55,218 bases of DNA from Actinotalea ferrariae CF5-4 (GCF_000603945.1 NZ_AXCW01000009.1:1-55218); one strand, 5' to 3'. Counted from the stretch's first letter, positions 8,882-18,629 are shown. Notes: generated by a model from the letters alone, not told the origin. Translations and numbers: made by a program.

Positions 8882-10186
8882 ATGAGCACACGCAAGGCTC
8901 TGATGCTCCCCATGGCGGCCGTGACGGCCGCCGCGCTCCTCGCCGCCTGCGGCGGGGGCGACGCCGGCTCCGGCAGCGCCGGGGGCGAGGGCGGCGGCGA
9001 CGTCGAGCTCACCTTCTGGCACAACTCGACCACCGGCCCCGGCAAGGAGTACTGGGACGAGACGGCGGCCCAGTTCGAGGAGGCGAACCCGGGCGTCACC
9101 GTCTCGATCCAGACCATCCAGAACGAGGACATGGACGGCAAGCTCCAGACGGCGCTGAACTCGGGCGACGCGCCCGACATCTTCATGGCGCGCGGCGGCG
9201 GCAAGCTCGCCGACATCGTGGAGGCGGGCCAGGCGCTCGACCTGACGGACCTGATCGCCGACGACGTCAAGGACGCGGTCGGCGGCACGCTCAACGCGTT
9301 CAGCATCGACGGCAAGGTCTACGGCATGCCGACCTCCGTGCTTCCCGGCGGCATCTACTACAACACGTCGATGTTCGAGCAGGCCGGCATCGAGGGCACC
9401 CCCGAGACGATCGAGGAGCTCGAGGACGCCGTCGCGAAGATCAAGGAGCTCGGGGTCGACCCCATCGCGCTCGGCGGCAAGGCGGCCTGGCCGGCGGCGC
9501 ACTGGTACTACTTCTTCGCGCTGCGCACCTGCTCGCAGGAGGCCATGGAGACCGACGGGGCCGCGGTGCAGTTCGAGGACCCGTGCTGGGAGGAGGCGGC
9601 CCAGGAGCTCCAGGACTTCGCGAGCATCGAGCCGTTCAACGAGGGCTTCCTCACCACCGACGCCCAGGGCAGCGCCGCCTCGTCCGCGGGCATGATCGCG
9701 AACGAGCAGGCCGCCATGGAGCTCATGGGTGCCTGGAACCCGGGCGTCATCGCGGACCTCACCCCGGACAAGCAGCCGATGGAGGACCTCGGCTGGTTCC
9801 CGTTCCCGGCCGTCGAGGGCGGCGAGGGTGACCCGAGCGCGATGATGGGCGGCGTCGACGGCTACGCCTGCTCGGCGCAGGCTCCCGCCGAGGAGTGCGC
9901 GGCGTTCCTCAACTTCTTCATGTCGCAGGAGCGGCAGGAGGCCTACGCCGAGGCGTTCGTCACGCTACCCGCCAGCCAGGAGGCCCAGGGCGTCGTCACC
10001 GACCCCGCCCTGCTCGACATCCTCGCGGCGTACAACGACGCGGCGTACGTCCAGGTGTGGCTCGACACGCAGTTCGGCCAGAACGTCGGCAACGCGCTCA
10101 ACGCCGGTGTCGTCGAGATGCTCGCGGGCAGCGGGACGCCCGAGGGCATCGTCACCGCGGTCAACGACGCGGCGGCCAAGGGCTAG
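8882..10186 (+). CDS. ABC transporter sugar-binding lipoprotein (bxlE-like)
   Basis: This 434-residue protein is an extracellular solute-binding protein of the family-1 sugar type. It has a lipoprotein signal (MSTRKALMLPMAAVTAAALL) with lipobox LAAC and Cys23 as the lipidated residue, followed by a Gly/Ser-rich tether and a mature domain starting ELTFWHNSTTGP. The segment MGGVDGYACSAQAPAEECAAFLNFFMSQE resembles the C-terminal lobe of xylobiose/oligosaccharide binders. GAAGAGGA precedes the ATG by about 8 nt. It is first in an operon with two permeases, a GH3 and a GH43 gene, so the ligand is inferred to be a xylan-derived oligosaccharide. Confidence 0.93.
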   Translation: MSTRKALMLPMAAVTAAALLAACGGGDAGSGSAGGEGGGDVELTFWHNSTTGPGKEYWDETAAQFEEANPGVTVSIQTIQNEDMDGKLQTALNSGDAPDIFMARGGGKLADIVEAGQALDLTDLIADDVKDAVGGTLNAFSIDGKVYGMPTSVLPGGIYYNTSMFEQAGIEGTPETIEELEDAVAKIKELGVDPIALGGKAAWPAAHWYYFFALRTCSQEAMETDGAAVQFEDPCWEEAAQELQDFASIEPFNEGFLTTDAQGSAASSAGMIANEQAAMELMGAWNPGVIADLTPDKQPMEDLGWFPFPAVEGGEGDPSAMMGGVDGYACSAQAPAEECAAFLNFFMSQERQEAYAEAFVTLPASQEAQGVVTDPALLDILAAYNDAAYVQVWLDTQFGQNVGNALNAGVVEMLAGSGTPEGIVTAVNDAAAKG

Positions 10187-10191
10187 ATCCC

Positions 10192-11211
10192 ATGAGTGAC
10201 TCCCAGGGCGAGAACACGCTCACGACGAGGTCGCCCGAGGGTCCCTCCCGGGTCGGGGGCGGTGCCACCACGGCGCCGTCCCCGGCCCGCCGGGCACGAC
10301 GGGGGCCGGACTGGCGCAAGCGCGCGGAGATCGCGCTCCTCTCGGGACCGGCGGTCCTGCTGTTCCTCTCGTTCGTCATCTTCCCGGTCGTCATGGCGGC
10401 CTACTACGGGTTCTACCGGTGGAAGGGCTTCGGCCCGCCGACCGACTTCGTGGGCCTCGACAACTACCTGACGATCTTCCGGGACAGCACGTTCCACGAC
10501 GCGCTCCTGCACAACGGCTTCATCGTCGTGGCGTCGCTGGTGCTGCAGGGTCCGGCGGCCGTGGCGCTCGCGCTGCTGCTCAACCAGCGGATGCGCGGAC
10601 GCTCCGTGATCCGGGTGCTCATCTTCGTGCCGTACGTGGTCTCCGAGGTGATCGTCGGGACCGGCTGGAGCCTCATGCTCCGCACCACCGGCGCCTTCAA
10701 CGACGTCCTGGACAAGATCGGCCTCGACGCCCTCACGGTGGACTGGCTCGCCGACCCGGACGTCGCCATCTGGTCGCTCATGATGATCATCACCTGGAAG
10801 TACATCGGGTTCGCGGTGATCCTCTTCCTCGCCGGGCTGCAGAGCATCCCCGAGGAGCTCTTCGAGGCCGCGTCCATCGACGGTGCGTCCTACTGGCAGA
10901 TCCAGCGCCGCATCACGCTGCCGCTGCTCGGCCCGACCATCCGGATCTGGGCGTTCCTGTCGATCATCGGCTCGCTCCAGCTCTTCGACCTCGTCTACAT
11001 CATCTGGGGTCAGTACGTGGCCGCGACCGCGGGCACGTCGACGATGGCGACCTACATGGTCGTGAACGGGCGCAACGCCGGCAACTACGGCTTCGGCAAC
11101 GCCGTCGCGGTCGTCCTGTTCGTCATCTCCCTGGTCATCGCCCTCGTCTACCAGCGCTACGTGCTGCGGCGTGACACCGAGGGCGCCCTCACGGAAGGGA
11201 AGAAGCGATGA
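10192..11211 (+). CDS. Sugar ABC transporter permease 1 (MalF type, bxlF-like)
   Basis: This 339-residue inner-membrane permease has a long basic cytoplasmic N-terminus (about 45 residues, RRARRGPDWRKRAE), then six predicted membrane spans beginning with IALLSGPAVLLFLSFVIFPVVM. The EAA loop that contacts the ATPase is visible as EELFEAASIDGASYWQIQRRITLPLLGP. The ATG follows the binding-protein stop by 5 bp. Its stop overlaps the next permease start (ATGA, 11208-11211). No ATPase gene follows, so a shared multitask ATPase of MsiK type encoded elsewhere is likely, as is usual for this transporter group in actinobacteria. Confidence 0.93.
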   Translation: MSDSQGENTLTTRSPEGPSRVGGGATTAPSPARRARRGPDWRKRAEIALLSGPAVLLFLSFVIFPVVMAAYYGFYRWKGFGPPTDFVGLDNYLTIFRDSTFHDALLHNGFIVVASLVLQGPAAVALALLLNQRMRGRSVIRVLIFVPYVVSEVIVGTGWSLMLRTTGAFNDVLDKIGLDALTVDWLADPDVAIWSLMMIITWKYIGFAVILFLAGLQSIPEELFEAASIDGASYWQIQRRITLPLLGPTIRIWAFLSIIGSLQLFDLVYIIWGQYVAATAGTSTMATYMVVNGRNAGNYGFGNAVAVVLFVISLVIALVYQRYVLRRDTEGALTEGKKR

Positions 11212-12098
11212 GCGCGAGCGCTGTCGCCGTACCGCCGCTGCCGGCGGAGCGGCCGTCCCGACGCCGGCGGGACGGCGGGCGCCTCGGGCGCAGCGGCCCG
11301 ATGACCTACCTGATCGCCTTCTTCTTCGTCGGCATCTGCATCGGCCCGGTCGCCTACATCGTCATCGGCGGGTTCCGGAGCAACTCCCAGATCATCCTCA
11401 GCCCGTCGGGCTTCCCGGACCCGTGGGAGGTCGGCAACTACGCGAGCGTGCTGACCAGCGGGATCTTCTGGCGGCAGATGGGCAACTCGGCGATCGCCGC
11501 GGTCGCCACCACCGCGGGTGTGGTGGTGCTGGGCGTCATGGCCAGCTACGTCCTCGCCCGCTACCACTTCCGGGGGCGGACGGCGCTGTACTCGCTCTTC
11601 GCGGCGGGTCTCATGTTCCCGATGACCGTCGCCATCACGCCGCTCTACATCCTGGTCCGCGAGCTGGGTCTCATGAACAGCCTCGCCGGGATCATCCTCC
11701 CGCAGATCGCGTTCGCGCTGCCCGTGACGATCATCATCCTCGTGCCGTTCCTGCGGGCGATCCCCAAGGAGCTCGAGGAGGCGGCCGCCATCGACGGGGC
11801 CAGCCGGCTCGGGTTCTTCTTCCGGATGGTGGTCCCGCTGTCGGTGCCCGGCGTCATCACCGTCGGGATCCTCGCGTTCGTCGCGAGCTGGAACAGCTAC
11901 ATGCTCCCCCTGTTCATCCTCAACGACGAGACGTCGTACACCCTGCCGCTCGGCGTGCAGGCGTTCGCGGCGCAGTACTCGGTGGACACCGCACGGGTGC
12001 TCGCCTTCACGTCGTTGTCCATGATCCCCGCCCTGATCTTCTTCTCGCTCTTCGAGCGGCGGATCGTGGGCGGGCTCACCGGCGCCGTGAAGGGCTGA
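11208..12098 (+). CDS. Sugar ABC transporter permease 2 (MalG type, bxlG-like)
   Basis: This 296-residue permease has six predicted membrane spans, the first being MTYLIAFFFVGICIGPVAYIV. The EAA motif is KELEEAAAIDGASRLGFFFRMVVPLSVPG, close to the C-terminus as usual. It pairs with the preceding permease, with which it overlaps by 4 bp, to form the channel of a carbohydrate importer. The GH3 enzyme follows 5 bp downstream, so transport and intracellular hydrolysis are in one operon. Confidence 0.93.
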   Translation: MSASAVAVPPLPAERPSRRRRDGGRLGRSGPMTYLIAFFFVGICIGPVAYIVIGGFRSNSQIILSPSGFPDPWEVGNYASVLTSGIFWRQMGNSAIAAVATTAGVVVLGVMASYVLARYHFRGRTALYSLFAAGLMFPMTVAITPLYILVRELGLMNSLAGIILPQIAFALPVTIIILVPFLRAIPKELEEAAAIDGASRLGFFFRMVVPLSVPGVITVGILAFVASWNSYMLPLFILNDETSYTLPLGVQAFAAQYSVDTARVLAFTSLSMIPALIFFSLFERRIVGGLTGAVKG

Positions 12099-12103
12099 TC
12101 GCT

Positions 12104-14542
12104 GTGCTCACCAACCAGATCGCGCAGGTGGACCACCTGCCCGCCCTGCCCGAGGTGTCGGAGCGGGTCCGGGCGCTGCACGCCCGGATGACGCTCGAGG
12201 AGAAGCTGGCGCAGGTCGTCGGCCACTGGCTCGACCAGAACGGCACCGTGGCCCCGATGCAGTCGGAGATGGCCTCGGGCCAGAAGGACCCGGGCCTGCT
12301 CCAGGAGGTCACGGAGCACGGGATCGGGCACTACACGCGGGTGTACGGGACGCGCCCCGTCGACCCCGTGGAGCGCGCGGCGTGGCTCTGGTCGGAGCAG
12401 CGCCGGCTCCAGCGCGAGACCCGGCTCGGGATCCCGGCGCTCGTGCACGAGGAGTGCCTCACGGGGCTGGCCGCCTGGCGCGCGGCGACCTTCCCGACGC
12501 CGCTGGCGTGGGGCGCCTCCTTCGACCCCGGGCTCGTCCACGAGGTGGGGCGGGCGATCGGTGGCTCGATGCGGACGCTCGGGGTCCACCAGGGCCTCGC
12601 GCCGGTCCTCGACGTCGTTCGCGACCCGCGCTGGGGGCGGGTCGACGAGTGCATCGGCGAGGACCCGTACCTGGTGGGCACGGTCGGGACGGCCTTCGTC
12701 CGCGGCCTGCAGGAGGCGGGGGTCCACGCGACCCTCAAGCACTTCGCCGGGTACTCGGCGTCCCGGGCGGGCCGCAACCACGCGCCCGTCTCGGCGGGGC
12801 CGCGCGAGATCGCGGACGTGTACCTCCCGCCGTTCGAGATGGCGGTCGTCGAGGGCGGCGCGCGGTCGGTGATGAACTCCTACACGGAGATCGACGGCGT
12901 CCCGGTCGCGGCGAGCAGCGAGCTCCTCACGGACGTGCTGCGGGGCCGCTGGGGCTTCGACGGCGTCGTCGTCGCGGACTACTTCGCCGTCGCGTTCCTC
13001 GAGGTGATGCACCGGTTCGCGGCGGACCGGGGTGAGGCGGCCGCCATGGCGCTGCGCGCGGGGATCGACGTGGAGCTGCCGACCGGTGACGCCTACCTGG
13101 AGCCGCTGGCGGAGCAGGTGCGCTCCGGCGCGCTGCCCGAGGCGTACGTGGACCGGGCCGTGCTCCGGGTGCTGCGGCAGAAGGAGGAGCTGGGGCTCCT
13201 CGAGCCGACGGCGTTCGACGACGGCCCGCCGACGTCCGTGGACCTCGACCCGCCCGCCCACCGCGCGCTGGCGCGTCGGCTCGCGGAGGAGTCCGTGGTG
13301 CTGCTCGCGAACGACGGCACCCTCCCGCTCGGCGCGTGGCCGACGACGCCCGCGCGCGTCGCGGTCATCGGCCCGAACGCACGCCGGGGCGACGCCCTCA
13401 TGGGGTGCTACTCGTTCGTCAACCACGTGCTGCCGCACCACCCGGACGTGGCACCGGAGCTCGACGTCCCGTCGGTGGCCGAGGCGCTGCCCGGGGCCTT
13501 CGCGGAGCACGGCCTGCCCGTGCCCGAGCTCGTCGTCGTGGAGGGCTGCACGGTCGACGGCGACGAGCGGGACTTCGCGGAGGCGGTCGCCGCGGCGGCC
13601 GACGCCGAGGTGGCCGTCGTCGTCGTCGGCGACCACGCCGGGCTGTTCGGCCGCGGCACCGTGGGGGAGGGCAACGACGTCGAGTCGCTCGAGCTCCCCG
13701 GCGCGCAGCGGCGCATGGTGGAGGCGGTCGTCGCGACGGGAACGCCCGTGGTGATGGTCCTCGTCACGGGGCGGCCGTACGCGGTGGGCTGGGCGCTCGA
13801 CGGGGGCGGGACCGCACCGCGCGCCGTCCTGCAGGCGTTCTTCCCCGGCGAGGCCGGCGGGCCCGCCATCGCGGACGTGCTGACGGGGCGGGTCAACCCG
13901 TCCGGCCGGCTCCCGGTCTCCCTGCCCCGCAGCGCCGGCGCGCAGCCGTACACCTACCTGCACCCGGTGCTCGGTGGGCCGTCGGACGTGACGTCTGCCG
14001 ACTCCAGCCCGACCCGGCCCTTCGGGTTCGGCCTGTCCTACACGACGTTCTCGCACACCGACCTGGAGGTGGACCGCTCGGTCCCGGCCGGCGGCTCCTT
14101 CCGGGTGGCCGTCACCGTGACCAACACGGGCGCCGTGGCCGGGTCGGACGTCGTCCAGCTGTACGGGCACGACCGCCAGGCGAGCGTGACGCGCCCCGTC
14201 GAGCAGCTGCTCGGCTACGCCCGGGTCACGCTCGAGCCGGGCGCGTCCGTCCGCCTCGTGCTCACGGTGCCGACGGGGCGGTTCGCCCTCTCGGACCGCC
14301 GCCTGGTGCGGGTCGTCGAGCCCGGCGACGTGGAGGTCTGGGTCGCGTCCCAGGCCGGGGTTGCCTCCAGCGGCTCGTCGACCTGCGGCACGACCGGGGG
14401 TGCCATCCCCGAGCAGGAGCGCGCTGCCGCCGCCGTGGCGGGGACGACGACGCCGCGCGCCCTCGTCTCGATCGTCGGCGAGCTGCACGAGGTGGGCCTC
14501 CACGACCCGCGGACCGTCACCGTCGAGGAGCTGCCCGCGTGA
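12104..14542 (+). CDS. Glycoside hydrolase family 3 (beta-xylosidase/beta-glucosidase, bxlA-like)
   Basis: This 812-residue GH3 enzyme has the (beta/alpha)8 domain first, then the alpha/beta sandwich, and a C-terminal fibronectin-III-like domain (about residues 650-740, ending RFALSDRRLV). The nucleophile is predicted to be the Asp in VVVADYFAV. The KHFAGYSAS and GRNHAPVS segments line the substrate site. There is no signal peptide, so it acts on imported oligosaccharides. The chosen start is GTG at 12104, with AAGGG 9 nt upstream. The stop overlaps the GTG of the second GH43 gene. By operon context I favour xylosidase, but GH3 specificity is hard to read from sequence. Confidence 0.92.
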   Translation: MLTNQIAQVDHLPALPEVSERVRALHARMTLEEKLAQVVGHWLDQNGTVAPMQSEMASGQKDPGLLQEVTEHGIGHYTRVYGTRPVDPVERAAWLWSEQRRLQRETRLGIPALVHEECLTGLAAWRAATFPTPLAWGASFDPGLVHEVGRAIGGSMRTLGVHQGLAPVLDVVRDPRWGRVDECIGEDPYLVGTVGTAFVRGLQEAGVHATLKHFAGYSASRAGRNHAPVSAGPREIADVYLPPFEMAVVEGGARSVMNSYTEIDGVPVAASSELLTDVLRGRWGFDGVVVADYFAVAFLEVMHRFAADRGEAAAMALRAGIDVELPTGDAYLEPLAEQVRSGALPEAYVDRAVLRVLRQKEELGLLEPTAFDDGPPTSVDLDPPAHRALARRLAEESVVLLANDGTLPLGAWPTTPARVAVIGPNARRGDALMGCYSFVNHVLPHHPDVAPELDVPSVAEALPGAFAEHGLPVPELVVVEGCTVDGDERDFAEAVAAAADAEVAVVVVGDHAGLFGRGTVGEGNDVESLELPGAQRRMVEAVVATGTPVVMVLVTGRPYAVGWALDGGGTAPRAVLQAFFPGEAGGPAIADVLTGRVNPSGRLPVSLPRSAGAQPYTYLHPVLGGPSDVTSADSSPTRPFGFGLSYTTFSHTDLEVDRSVPAGGSFRVAVTVTNTGAVAGSDVVQLYGHDRQASVTRPVEQLLGYARVTLEPGASVRLVLTVPTGRFALSDRRLVRVVEPGDVEVWVASQAGVASSGSSTCGTTGGAIPEQERAAAAVAGTTTPRALVSIVGELHEVGLHDPRTVTVEELPA

Positions 14543-16113
14543 CCACGGTGCGCAACCCGATCCTGCCCGGCTGCCACCCGGACCCGTCGATCTGCCGGGT
14601 GGGGGACACCTACTACCTCGTGACCTCGACGTTCGAGTACCTGCCCGGCCTGCCGGTCTTCCGCTCCCACGACCTGGCGACGTGGGAGCAGGTGGGCCAC
14701 GTCGTCGACCGACCGGGCCAGCTCGACTACGCGGGCATCGCGTCCTCCGGTGGCCTGTACGCCCCGACGCTGCGCCACCACGGTGGTCTGTTCTGGCTCG
14801 TCTGCACGCTCGTCGACCAGGACGACGACGCGCGGGGCGGGAACTTCCTCATGACCGCCGAGGACGCCGCCGGCCCGTGGTCGGACCCGGTGTGGCTCGG
14901 CGTCAGCGGCATCGACCCGTCGATCTTCTTCGACGACGACGGCCGCGCGTGGGTGCACGGCACCCGGCTCGCCCGCGACCCCGAGTGGTTCCACCAGACG
15001 GAGGTCTGGGTGCGCGAGCTCGACCTCGAGCGGCGCACCCTCGTCGGGCCGGAGCACGTGGTCTGGACGGGTGCGCTCAAGGGAGCCGTGTGGGCCGAGG
15101 GCCCGCACCTGTACAAGGTCGACGGCACCTACTACCTCCTCGCGGCCGAGGGCGGCACGGAGATCCACCACGCCGTGAGCGTCGCCCGGGCCGACGTCAT
15201 CACCGGCCCCTACGAGGGGAACAAGGGCAACCCGGTGCTGACCCACCGGGACCTCGGGCGCGGTGCGGACGTCGTCGGCGTCGGTCACGCCGACCTCGTC
15301 CGGACGCCCGACGGCGACTGGTGGGCCGTGCTCCTGGGGATGCGCCCGTACGGCGGGTACCACTACAACCTCGGCCGCGAGACCTTCCTCGTGCCGGTCT
15401 CGTGGGAGGACGGCTGGCCCGTCTTCGCGCCGGGAACCGCTCGGGTCACCCCCACGGTTGACGTGCCGACGGCGGGCCCTCCACCGGCCGGCGGGGCCGG
15501 CGTCGGCGACGCCTCGGGCGTGGTGCCGTCGGGCGACCTGCGCTGGACGGCCGTGCGGGCGCTGCCCGAGGACGTCGCGGTCCGGCGGGACGAGGGCTGG
15601 GTCCTGCCGCTGCGCCCGGCCACGCTCGCGGACGTCGACGTCCCGTCCTTCGTCGGGCTGCGGCAGCAGCACCGGGACGTGGACGTGCGCGCGGTGCTCG
15701 AGGCGGCGCCCGGTCCGGGGCAGGAGGTGGGGCTCGCCGTCCGCCAGTCGGAGCAGCACCACGTCCTCCTGCACGTCACCGGCGACCAGGACGGTCGGTC
15801 GGCCGGGCGCCGGCGCGCCGTCGCGGTGCGGGTGGCCGGGTCGGAGCGCACCGTGCTCGGCGAGGTCCCGCTGCAGGGCGACTCCGACCGGGTCACCCTG
15901 ACCGTCTCGGCGCGCGGCCAGGACTACGCGCTCGGGGTCCAGGAGGAGGGACGCAGCCCGGTCCTGGTCGCGACCGCCGACGGGCGGTGGCTCGACAGCG
16001 TCACCACGGGGGGCTTCCTGGGCCTGTGGATCGGCGTCTACGCCACCAGCGGGGGCCGCCCCAGCACCTCGACGGCGACGGTCGTCCGGGTCGAGTACGT
16101 CCCGCTCGACTGA
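14539..16113 (+). CDS. Glycoside hydrolase family 43, paralogue of the 6081-7700 gene
   Basis: This 524-residue GH43 enzyme has the same propeller plus C-terminal beta-sandwich layout as its paralogue, to which it is similar along its whole length. Predicted catalytic residues are Asp15 (GCHPDP), Asp126 (GIDPSIFFDDD) and Glu187 (WAEGPHLY). Asp15 and Glu187 are each within one position of the known base (D14) and acid (E186) of Selenomonas beta-xylosidase SXA. It has no signal peptide. The GTG start overlaps the GH3 stop by 4 bp, making it the last gene of the import/hydrolysis operon. The beta-sandwich domain has a divergent Pro/Gly-rich entry at about residues 305-330. Confidence 0.93.
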   Translation: MTTVRNPILPGCHPDPSICRVGDTYYLVTSTFEYLPGLPVFRSHDLATWEQVGHVVDRPGQLDYAGIASSGGLYAPTLRHHGGLFWLVCTLVDQDDDARGGNFLMTAEDAAGPWSDPVWLGVSGIDPSIFFDDDGRAWVHGTRLARDPEWFHQTEVWVRELDLERRTLVGPEHVVWTGALKGAVWAEGPHLYKVDGTYYLLAAEGGTEIHHAVSVARADVITGPYEGNKGNPVLTHRDLGRGADVVGVGHADLVRTPDGDWWAVLLGMRPYGGYHYNLGRETFLVPVSWEDGWPVFAPGTARVTPTVDVPTAGPPPAGGAGVGDASGVVPSGDLRWTAVRALPEDVAVRRDEGWVLPLRPATLADVDVPSFVGLRQQHRDVDVRAVLEAAPGPGQEVGLAVRQSEQHHVLLHVTGDQDGRSAGRRRAVAVRVAGSERTVLGEVPLQGDSDRVTLTVSARGQDYALGVQEEGRSPVLVATADGRWLDSVTTGGFLGLWIGVYATSGGRPSTSTATVVRVEYVPLD

Positions 16114-16147
16114 GCCGCATGTCGGCCGGCGGTGGCAGAGTCGTGCC

Positions 16148-16798
16148 ATGGACCTCTCCCACGCCGACGTCACCGCGGCCGTGGACGCCCGCCACTGGCG
16201 CGTCGTCCTCGGTCACCTCCAGGCCACCTTCCGCACCGGGTCGTTCGTGCGGGGCGCCGAGCTCGTCGCGGAGGTGACCCGCCTCGCCGAGGCCGCCGGC
16301 CACCACCCCGACGTGGTCCTCCGGTACCCGGCCGTGACGCTCACCCTGGTGTCGCACGACGTCGGGCGCCTCACGGAGCGCGACGTCGAGCTCGCCCGCG
16401 CCATCAGCGCGGTCGCCGACGCGCAGGGGCTGGAGGCGGACCCGGCGGCGCCGCGGATGCTGGAGGTCGCCGTCGACGCCCTCGACATCCCGGCCGTCCT
16501 GCCGTTCTGGCGTGCGGTCCTCGGCTACGTCGACGACCGGAGCGCCCCGGGCCGGCTGGTCGACCCCGAGGGCCGGGGACCCGTCGTCTGGTTCCAGCAG
16601 ATGGCGGAGCCGCGGCCGCAGCGCAACCGGCTGCACCTCGACGTGGACGTGCCGCACGACCTGGCGGAGCGGCGGGTCGCCGACGCCGTCGCGGCCGGCG
16701 GTCGCGTCGTCGGCGCGGACCGTGCCCCGGCGTTCTGGGTGCTCGCCGACGCGGAGGGGAACGAGGTCTGCGTGTGCACCTGGCAGGGCCGCGACTGA
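16148..16798 (+). CDS. Pterin-4a-carbinolamine dehydratase-like domain fused to a VOC (glyoxalase-like) domain
   Basis: The 216-residue protein joins two small domains. Residues about 1-95 match the PCD/DCoH fold: AGHHPDVVLRYPAVTLTL, with the H-H-P-D-V and later SHDVGRLTERDVELARAI, is the family signature and keeps the catalytic histidine pair. Residues about 105-216 are a glyoxalase-6/VOC module (LPFWRAVLGY, FQQMAEPRPQRNRLHLDVDV, FWVLADAEGNEVCVCTW). No phenylalanine hydroxylase lies nearby, so a role in tetrahydropterin recycling is not supported by context. A CAGAGT hexamer 6 nt before the ATG suggests a leaderless start. Domain calls are good; function is unknown. Confidence 0.8.
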   Translation: MDLSHADVTAAVDARHWRVVLGHLQATFRTGSFVRGAELVAEVTRLAEAAGHHPDVVLRYPAVTLTLVSHDVGRLTERDVELARAISAVADAQGLEADPAAPRMLEVAVDALDIPAVLPFWRAVLGYVDDRSAPGRLVDPEGRGPVVWFQQMAEPRPQRNRLHLDVDVPHDLAERRVADAVAAGGRVVGADRAPAFWVLADAEGNEVCVCTWQGRD

Positions 16799-16858
16799 CC
16801 GGCTGTGACACCCGGTCCGCACTGCGGACGGTCCTGGGACGGCCACCTGCGACGGTCC

Positions 16859-16864
16859 TACACT
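16859..16864 (+). promoter_or_regulatory. Probable -10 element (TACACT) of ilvD
   Basis: TACACT ends 6 nt before the ilvD ATG with no Shine-Dalgarno in between, predicting a leaderless ilvD transcript. No convincing -35 is seen, and there is no room for a leader peptide, unlike ilvB and cimA. Confidence 0.5.
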
Positions 16865-16870
16865 CCGCCC

Positions 16871-18580
16871 ATGACCCAGACCCCCGACGGAGCCGTCGAC
16901 ATCAAGCCCCGCAGCCGCCAGGTCACCGACGGTCTGGAGGCGACCGCCTCGCGCGGCATGCTCCGCGCCGTCGGGATGGGGGACGCGGACTTCGCCAAGC
17001 CCCAGATCGGCGTCGCGAGCTCGTGGAACGAGATCACGCCGTGCAACCTCTCGCTCGACCGGCTCGCGAAGGCCGTGAAGAACGGCGTGCACGCGGGCGG
17101 CGGCTTCCCGCTGGAGTTCGGCACGATCTCCGTCTCCGACGGCATCTCCATGGGCCACGAGGGGATGCACTTCTCCCTGGTCAGCCGGGACGTCATCGCC
17201 GACAGCGTCGAGACGGTCATGCAGGCCGAGCGGATGGACGGGTCGGTGCTGCTCGCAGGCTGCGACAAGTCGCTCCCGGGCATGCTCATGGCGGCTGCCC
17301 GCCTGGACCTGGCGTCCGTGTTCCTCTACGCCGGCTCGATCGCGCCCGGCTGGGTCAAGCTCACCGACGGGACCGAGAAGGAGGTCACGATCATCGACGC
17401 CTTCGAGGCGGTCGGTGCGTGCTCCCGCGGTCTGATGAGCACGGAGGACGTGGACCGCATCGAGCGGGCCATCTGCCCCGGTGAGGGTGCTTGCGGCGGC
17501 ATGTACACCGCCAACACGATGGCGTCGGTCGCCGAGGCGATGGGCATGTCCCTGCCCGGCTCGGCCGCCCCGCCCTCGGCGGACCGCCGTCGTGACCAGT
17601 TCGCCCAGCGCTCGGGCGAGGCGGTCGTGGAGCTCCTGCGCCGGGGGATCACGGCCCGGCAGATCATGACCAAGGAGGCGTTCGAGAACGCCATCGCCGT
17701 CGTCATGGCCTTCGGCGGGTCCACGAACGCGGTCCTGCACCTGCTCGCGATCGCCCACGAGGCGGAGGTCGACCTCACCCTGGCCGACTTCCAGCGCGTG
17801 GCCGAGAAGGTGCCGCACCTGGGGGACCTCAAGCCGTTCGGCCGGTACGTCATGAACGACGTCGACCGCATCGGGGGCGTCCCGGTGCTCATGAAGGCGC
17901 TCCTGGACGCCGGTCTGCTGCACGGCGACTGCCTCACCGTGACCGGCAAGACCGTCGCGGAGAACCTCGCGGACGTGAACCCGCCGGACCCCGACGGGAA
18001 GATCCTGCGGGCGATGGACAACCCGATCCACCGCACCGGGGGCATCACGATCCTGCACGGCTCGCTCGCGCCGGAGGGCGCCGTCGTGAAGTCGGCGGGC
18101 TTCGACTCCGACGTGTTCGAGGGCACGGCGCGCGTCTTCGACCGCGAGCGGGCGGCGATGGACGCGCTCGAGGACGGCACGATCGTCGCCGGCGACGTCG
18201 TCGTCATCCGCTTCGAGGGCCCCAAGGGGGGTCCCGGCATGCGCGAGATGCTCGCCATCACCGGCGCCATCAAGGGTGCCGGGCTCGGCAAGGACGTCCT
18301 GCTCCTGACCGACGGCCGGTTCTCCGGCGGCACGACCGGCCTGTGCGTCGGCCACGTCGCGCCCGAGGCCGTCGACGCGGGCCCCATCGCCTTCGTCCGC
18401 GACGGCGACCGCATCCGCCTCGACGTCCGCAACGCCACGCTCGACCTGCTCGTGGACGAGGCCGAGCTGGCCGGCCGCCGCGAGGGCTGGGCGCCGCTGC
18501 CCCCGCGCTACACGCGCGGTGTCCTGGCCAAGTACGCGAAGCTCGTGCAGTCCGCCTCCAAGGGCGCCGTCCTCGGCTGA
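16871..18580 (+). CDS. ilvD: Dihydroxy-acid dehydratase
   Basis: IlvD dehydrates 2,3-dihydroxyisovalerate and 2,3-dihydroxy-3-methylvalerate, the third step of valine and isoleucine synthesis. The 569-residue protein has the three cluster-ligand cysteines Cys58 (ITPCNL), Cys131 (GCDKSLPG) and Cys208 ([12 protein letters not shown]) of the [2Fe-2S] type, and the C-terminal TDGRFSGGT signature. The ATG at 16871 is chosen because conserved sequence starts soon after it and because TACACT lies 6 nt upstream. A longer in-frame start at 16805 would include the promoter. A GC-rich hairpin follows the stop, so ilvD is probably transcribed apart from ilvBNC. Confidence 0.97.
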   Translation: MTQTPDGAVDIKPRSRQVTDGLEATASRGMLRAVGMGDADFAKPQIGVASSWNEITPCNLSLDRLAKAVKNGVHAGGGFPLEFGTISVSDGISMGHEGMHFSLVSRDVIADSVETVMQAERMDGSVLLAGCDKSLPGMLMAAARLDLASVFLYAGSIAPGWVKLTDGTEKEVTIIDAFEAVGACSRGLMSTEDVDRIERAICPGEGACGGMYTANTMASVAEAMGMSLPGSAAPPSADRRRDQFAQRSGEAVVELLRRGITARQIMTKEAFENAIAVVMAFGGSTNAVLHLLAIAHEAEVDLTLADFQRVAEKVPHLGDLKPFGRYVMNDVDRIGGVPVLMKALLDAGLLHGDCLTVTGKTVAENLADVNPPDPDGKILRAMDNPIHRTGGITILHGSLAPEGAVVKSAGFDSDVFEGTARVFDRERAAMDALEDGTIVAGDVVVIRFEGPKGGPGMREMLAITGAIKGAGLGKDVLLLTDGRFSGGTTGLCVGHVAPEAVDAGPIAFVRDGDRIRLDVRNATLDLLVDEAELAGRREGWAPLPPRYTRGVLAKYAKLVQSASKGAVLG

Positions 18581-18591
18581 GACGGATCGGA

Positions 18592-18629
18592 CGAGGGGCC
18601 GGGCGCAGCAGGTCGCGCCCGGCCCCTCG
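18592..18629 (+). terminator. Terminator-like hairpin after ilvD
   Basis: The arms CGAGGGGCCGGGCG and CGCCCGGCCCCTCG form a perfect 14-bp stem with a 10-nt loop, 11 bp after the ilvD stop. No T-run follows, so it may act as an intrinsic terminator of the U-tract-less kind or only protect the 3' end. Confidence 0.7.
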
